NCBI GenBank assembly: GCA_024138025.1
Contig: JAMXBD010000961.1
Location: 62,001-126,000, forward strand
DNA from: Combretum micranthum
Taxonomy: Eukaryota > Streptophyta > Magnoliopsida > Myrtales > Combretaceae
DNA length: 64,000 nucleotides
Direction of reading: 5' to 3'
The position numbers and the translations under genes were made by a program. The notes under the pieces were generated by a model. The model was given only the letters and a program-made list of their open reading frames with translations. It was not told the DNA's origin and searched no databases. Shown here piece by piece: positions 60,896 to 64,000 of the stretch. Every line of letters begins with the position of its first letter. Position 1 is the stretch's first letter.

Positions 60896-62333
60896 AGTTT
60901 CTAAAGACCTTATTATTCACATTATTTCAATATGATATTATATAGATTTTATGTGAATTATTAAAGAAAAGATACATATTAGGTTAAAATATCAATTTCA
61001 AGAATAAAGAAAGATTTTGAGTTTAATAAAGATTTTTAGATGATTCAAGTGAGATTTTGATGAAGAAATAGGCAAATGGAAGATCTACAACATACGTGGC
61101 TTTCTACATAAGCTGTGTATAACACTAGTGTCAGGAAAAAAAAAAGAAAGAAAAAAGTGACCAACGAGCAATTTTGGAGTACACAAGATCATTCACAAGC
61201 TTTGTAACACATCACGTTGAAGATGCAAAACAACCAGAGGCGTTTTTCGAAGTACATGGGTTTTCAACGCAAGCTTTGTTAGTGGTTGTGTAGTCCACAA
61301 AAACAATGTAGGCCGGCAAAAATAGATTCAACGCCACCAACATTGGCCAGCCTTCATCCTACATTGGCAATTTGAGAATAAAGGTCGTTGGCCTTTGGTC
61401 GGCCTTTGTCCTGTCGGATGAACTTCCTTGTTTTAGAATAGATCTCATCATATCCTTATTACTAGAAACCCTAGAAAGAGAATTTTAAGAGCTTCAAGAG
61501 GAGAAGTAACGGGGCTTCATTGAAGATCGCAAAACTTGTTTAAGGGAGTTATTATATTCTTCTAGGTTTCTTGTTTTGATTATAAATTCCATGGAGGAAT
61601 AGATTTCTTTACCCTAACTCTTATGAAACGCTAGATCTATGTGTTTAATTTGTTTTGTTAATGAAAGTTTATGTTCTTGAGTCTATCCATGCATTCTTTA
61701 TTGTTCTTGTGATTGATTTGTGGAGAATTAATTGCATGTTTGATTTCTTTTGGATAAAAGACTTCATCTAATAGAATAGATCTATATGAATAGAGAAGTT
61801 TGAATATAGATCTAGACATAGACTACATGAACTTTCTACATAACGACGGAATCTTTCCAAGGAATCTTGAACAAGAATGCAATTATATATGTAATTGATG
61901 ATGAAAGATATTTCTATTAATCTTGTAGGGTTAGAATTCAATTATCTTGAAAAAGAAGTTGATGAATTTAGAAATTCTTGTAGTTCAAGATATACATGAT
62001 TTGTTAATCAAATCTTTATTATAAGAAATTAGGGCTTAAGGTGGATCAAGATAAGGGGTATTGTTTTGTGATTGTATTATCTTAAGAAGGCACATAATCA
62101 ACTATTAGGGTTATTAGTTAAGAAAATAGTAATCATAACTCATCTCAATTAGTAGGTTAAATAATAGAGAAACGATAATACTAGTGCTATATCCGGATGC
62201 TAGAAGACGACACCCGTAGTAATTTTATTCTACAATTGACAAGTATGCTCCCTTAAAGCTTATTGTAGCATTTCTATTAATTTTTATTATTTATTATTTG
62301 ATACAACTGATATGCTCTTATCAATTTTATACT
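60896..62333. mobile_element. LTR-like insertion inside reverse transcriptase
   Basis: A 1.4-kb block separates the SKLDF and GYHQIR halves of the RT. It has the build of a plant LTR: an AT-rich start, GGCC-rich iterated words around 61310..61430 (TGGCCTTTGGTCGGCC type), an ACCCTAGAAAGAGAA phrase and a long AT-rich end. It contains no coding region. It is most simply a solo LTR of a Tat/Athila-type element, but a target-site duplication could not be identified. Its ends also look like splice sites by chance (GGTAAGT ... CTTCAG). Confidence 0.5.
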
Positions 62334-62764
62334 TCAGGTATCATCAAATAAGGATGTGCCCTTAGGATGTGGAGAATACATCATTTAGACTCATGATGGG
62401 CATTTTGAATTTTTAGTTTTGCCCTTTCGCTTAAACAATGCTCCAGCTACACCTCAATCTATGATGAATACAATATTTAAGCCCTTCTTACACCATTCTG
62501 TCATTGTATTTTTCAATGACATATTGATCTATAGTCCAACTTTAGATTTACATGTAGCACATTTAGAGCAAGTCTTGTAAGTTTTAGCTCACATTACTTT
62601 GTACTTAAAAAAGAATAAATGTGCACATGGTAAGACCTCCATTGAGTACTTAGGCCGCCCTGTAGGCGATGAGGGTGTTATACCTGAATCGCAAAATATT
62701 GCAACTATTTAAAATTAGCCAGTTCCAATGACAAACAATTGAGAGATTTTTTGGGTTTATCTAG
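62334..62764 (+). pseudogene. Ty3/Gypsy reverse transcriptase, second part
   Basis: RT resumes at GYHQIRM and continues through a PFRL/PF-A-TNAPAT-like block (about 62425..62460), the active-site block [12 protein letters not shown] (about 62500..62535) and EYLGRPVGDEGVIP to LRDFLGLS (about 62755). The active site reads FFND where YFDD or FFDD is expected, so one catalytic Asp is Asn. The frame is broken several times. Homology ends at 62764 where another LTR-like sequence begins. Confidence 0.8.
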
Positions 62765-64000
62765 TGATAGGCATGAATTATCTATGATCTTAATGGTTGA
62801 TTGAGTATAATTTAGGCCTTTATTTGTGCTTTTTATTTAAGAATTGATACTTAAATCAACAATATGTTCAATTCAGGTGACTTTGAACCTTAACAATACA
62901 ATTTGGAGCAGAGGACTCGAATTTGTCAAAAGCAACATTGGATCAACTAGAATCACGGGCGAGAATTGAATTCATTGATGAACAGTGCAATTACAGCTCC
63001 TTTGGCCGCCCTTAGTCTAGACTGGAGGAAGAGAAATTCAACAAAGCCTAAGTCCCAGCCTCTTGTTCGCCCGCGACTTCCTATGGAGGAGGAGAAAATC
63101 ATTACAGCAAGAATGCAGCTCCTTTGGTCGTCTGTGGTTGAGGGAACAAAGGAAGAAAAGTTATCACAGCAAGAATACAGCCCTTTAGAACGCTTGTGAT
63201 TCGTTATCTGACAATTTCGAAGCATTGTTTTCTTTCATTTTCTTGACACATCAGTTCGGACAAAAAGACACTCCCTTTCCCAAGTATTGTATTATTACAC
63301 ATCAAGCTTAGGGGAGATAAGAAGGAGAGAGAAGATACCCATTGGGAGAGGATAAAATTTGGGAGAGATTAAACACACCGGTTCATAAAGAAAAAAAGTG
63401 ACTGTTGGAAGTGTAACAATTTGTAAGACGTGTTGTATTCTGGAAGGGGATTCTAAGAAGAACTCGAGAGAGACTTTTGGATTCAAGTATTCGTGTTGAA
63501 AAACATCTACGTATTGTAATTCAAAAAACGGGTTTTATTCTTTTTTCTCTTCTGTTTTTCTGGTGTTGATGCATAGTTCTGTTATTTTCTATGTTATTCC
63601 CAAGTTCATACCCTTATTTAAGCATGAGTGAGTAGTAATTAGGGTGTTACGAAGTCATATTAACATGAATTGTACATGTAATTGTTATTAATCTGTTTAA
63701 TTACAAATTTCTAGTGATGGGTCTTCAATAAAGTTAGAAAATTATAGTGCACGACATAATCCTACATCAGATCTCGTTAGAAAAGGTTAGGAAACAATTC
63801 CTTCGAGTAGATCTAAGGCACTAGAACAAATTACTCCTTTTGATAGAGATATTAATAGGAAGTTTGCTGCATGTTTTCAAGGAATTTGAGGATAACAAGA
63901 GTTCTAATGTAATCCTGAATTGGCTATTAACTTAGAAAAGATTCTAGTGGATACAATTAGGATTAGAATTGATTTATTATGAGAATAATGATCATGAACT
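62765..64000 (+). repeat. LTR-like sequence running out of the window
   Basis: It begins TGATAGGCATGAATTATC immediately after the RT homology ends, the same kind of TGATA start as the LTR at 351..1703. It contains iterated words (CAGCTCCTTTGGCCGCC at 62993 and CAGCTCCTTTGGTCGTC at 63116) and GA-rich leader-like sequence (63310..63370). No other end is in the window. Short open frames on both strands at 62953..63225 overlap each other and match nothing I know. Confidence 0.5.

Noticed and set aside
62953..63225. Overlapping 90- and 77-codon frames on opposite strands
   Set aside because: They cover an imperfect direct repeat inside an LTR-like sequence and have no known motif.
1..64000. CRISPR arrays, rRNA genes, standard tRNA genes, miRNA hairpins
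   Set aside because: No regularly spaced direct repeats of CRISPR type and no rRNA or complete tRNA cloverleaf was seen; the only tRNA-like box belongs to a SINE. miRNA precursors cannot be judged without folding.

Overview
The window looks like a piece of a dicot nuclear genome. It is AT-rich and non-coding for most of its length, and it is packed with nested, decayed LTR retrotransposons. The PBS types (tRNA-Asp and initiator tRNA-Met), Athila/Tat-, chromovirus- and Copia-type domains, a tRNA-derived SINE family and a hAT-type non-autonomous element all point to a plant. No organelle or bacterial signature is seen, and the species cannot be named from the sequence alone.

Host genes: the only clear host-type gene family is a plant classical short-chain dehydrogenase/reductase (SDR110C-like; relatives include secoisolariciresinol, borneol and xanthoxin dehydrogenases). 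Three same-strand copies are present. The first is an intact two-exon gene (23986..24023 plus 26408..27215). The second is a decayed fragment (about 29540..29805). The third (52650..53798) is complete in layout, but two 2-bp deletions break its cofactor-binding motif and reading frame. They look like a local duplication array separated by transposon insertions.

Layout: 1..1703 is the 5' end and LTR of a minus-strand Athila/Tat-type element, inserted into the pol of an older plus-strand Athila-type element (1704..9234: pol remnant, env-like ORF, PPT, 3' LTR). 9235..21047 is repeat-derived: a tandem-repeat 3'UTR with a Tat/Ogre-like LTR start, two LTRs of one family in opposite orientation (12470..14104 plus, 18235..19891 minus), a gag stub and a Tekay/Del-like LTR fragment. 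21048..31404 holds an unassigned ORF, the intact SDR gene, the SDR fragment and a 1.5-kb duplicate of the Athila env-like region. 31405..33551 is LTR-like sequence split by a hAT-type element with an 8-bp target duplication. 33552..42488 is a head-to-head inverted pair of roughly 4.4-kb Tekay/Del-like LTR sequences. 42943..48025 is a dispersed repeat followed by a minus-strand chromovirus-like element (LTR, PBS, gag, PR, RT, RNase H, start of IN). 48026..52570 is mostly featureless apart from two opposed SINE copies. 52571..54175 is the third SDR copy. 54818..59230 is a Copia-type LTR with PBS and decayed gag-PR-IN, joined directly to a plus-strand Ty3/Gypsy gag-PR-RT (59233..62764) that is itself interrupted by a 1.4-kb insertion and ended by another LTR running out of the window.

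How it works together: apart from the intact SDR gene nothing here looks functional. The interest lies in the SDR duplication and decay history, the G-rich/poly-T block just upstream of the intact gene, the iterated palindromic words inside several LTRs, the large inverted LTR pair, and clean insertion signatures that allow relative dating. I found no convincing wholly new system.
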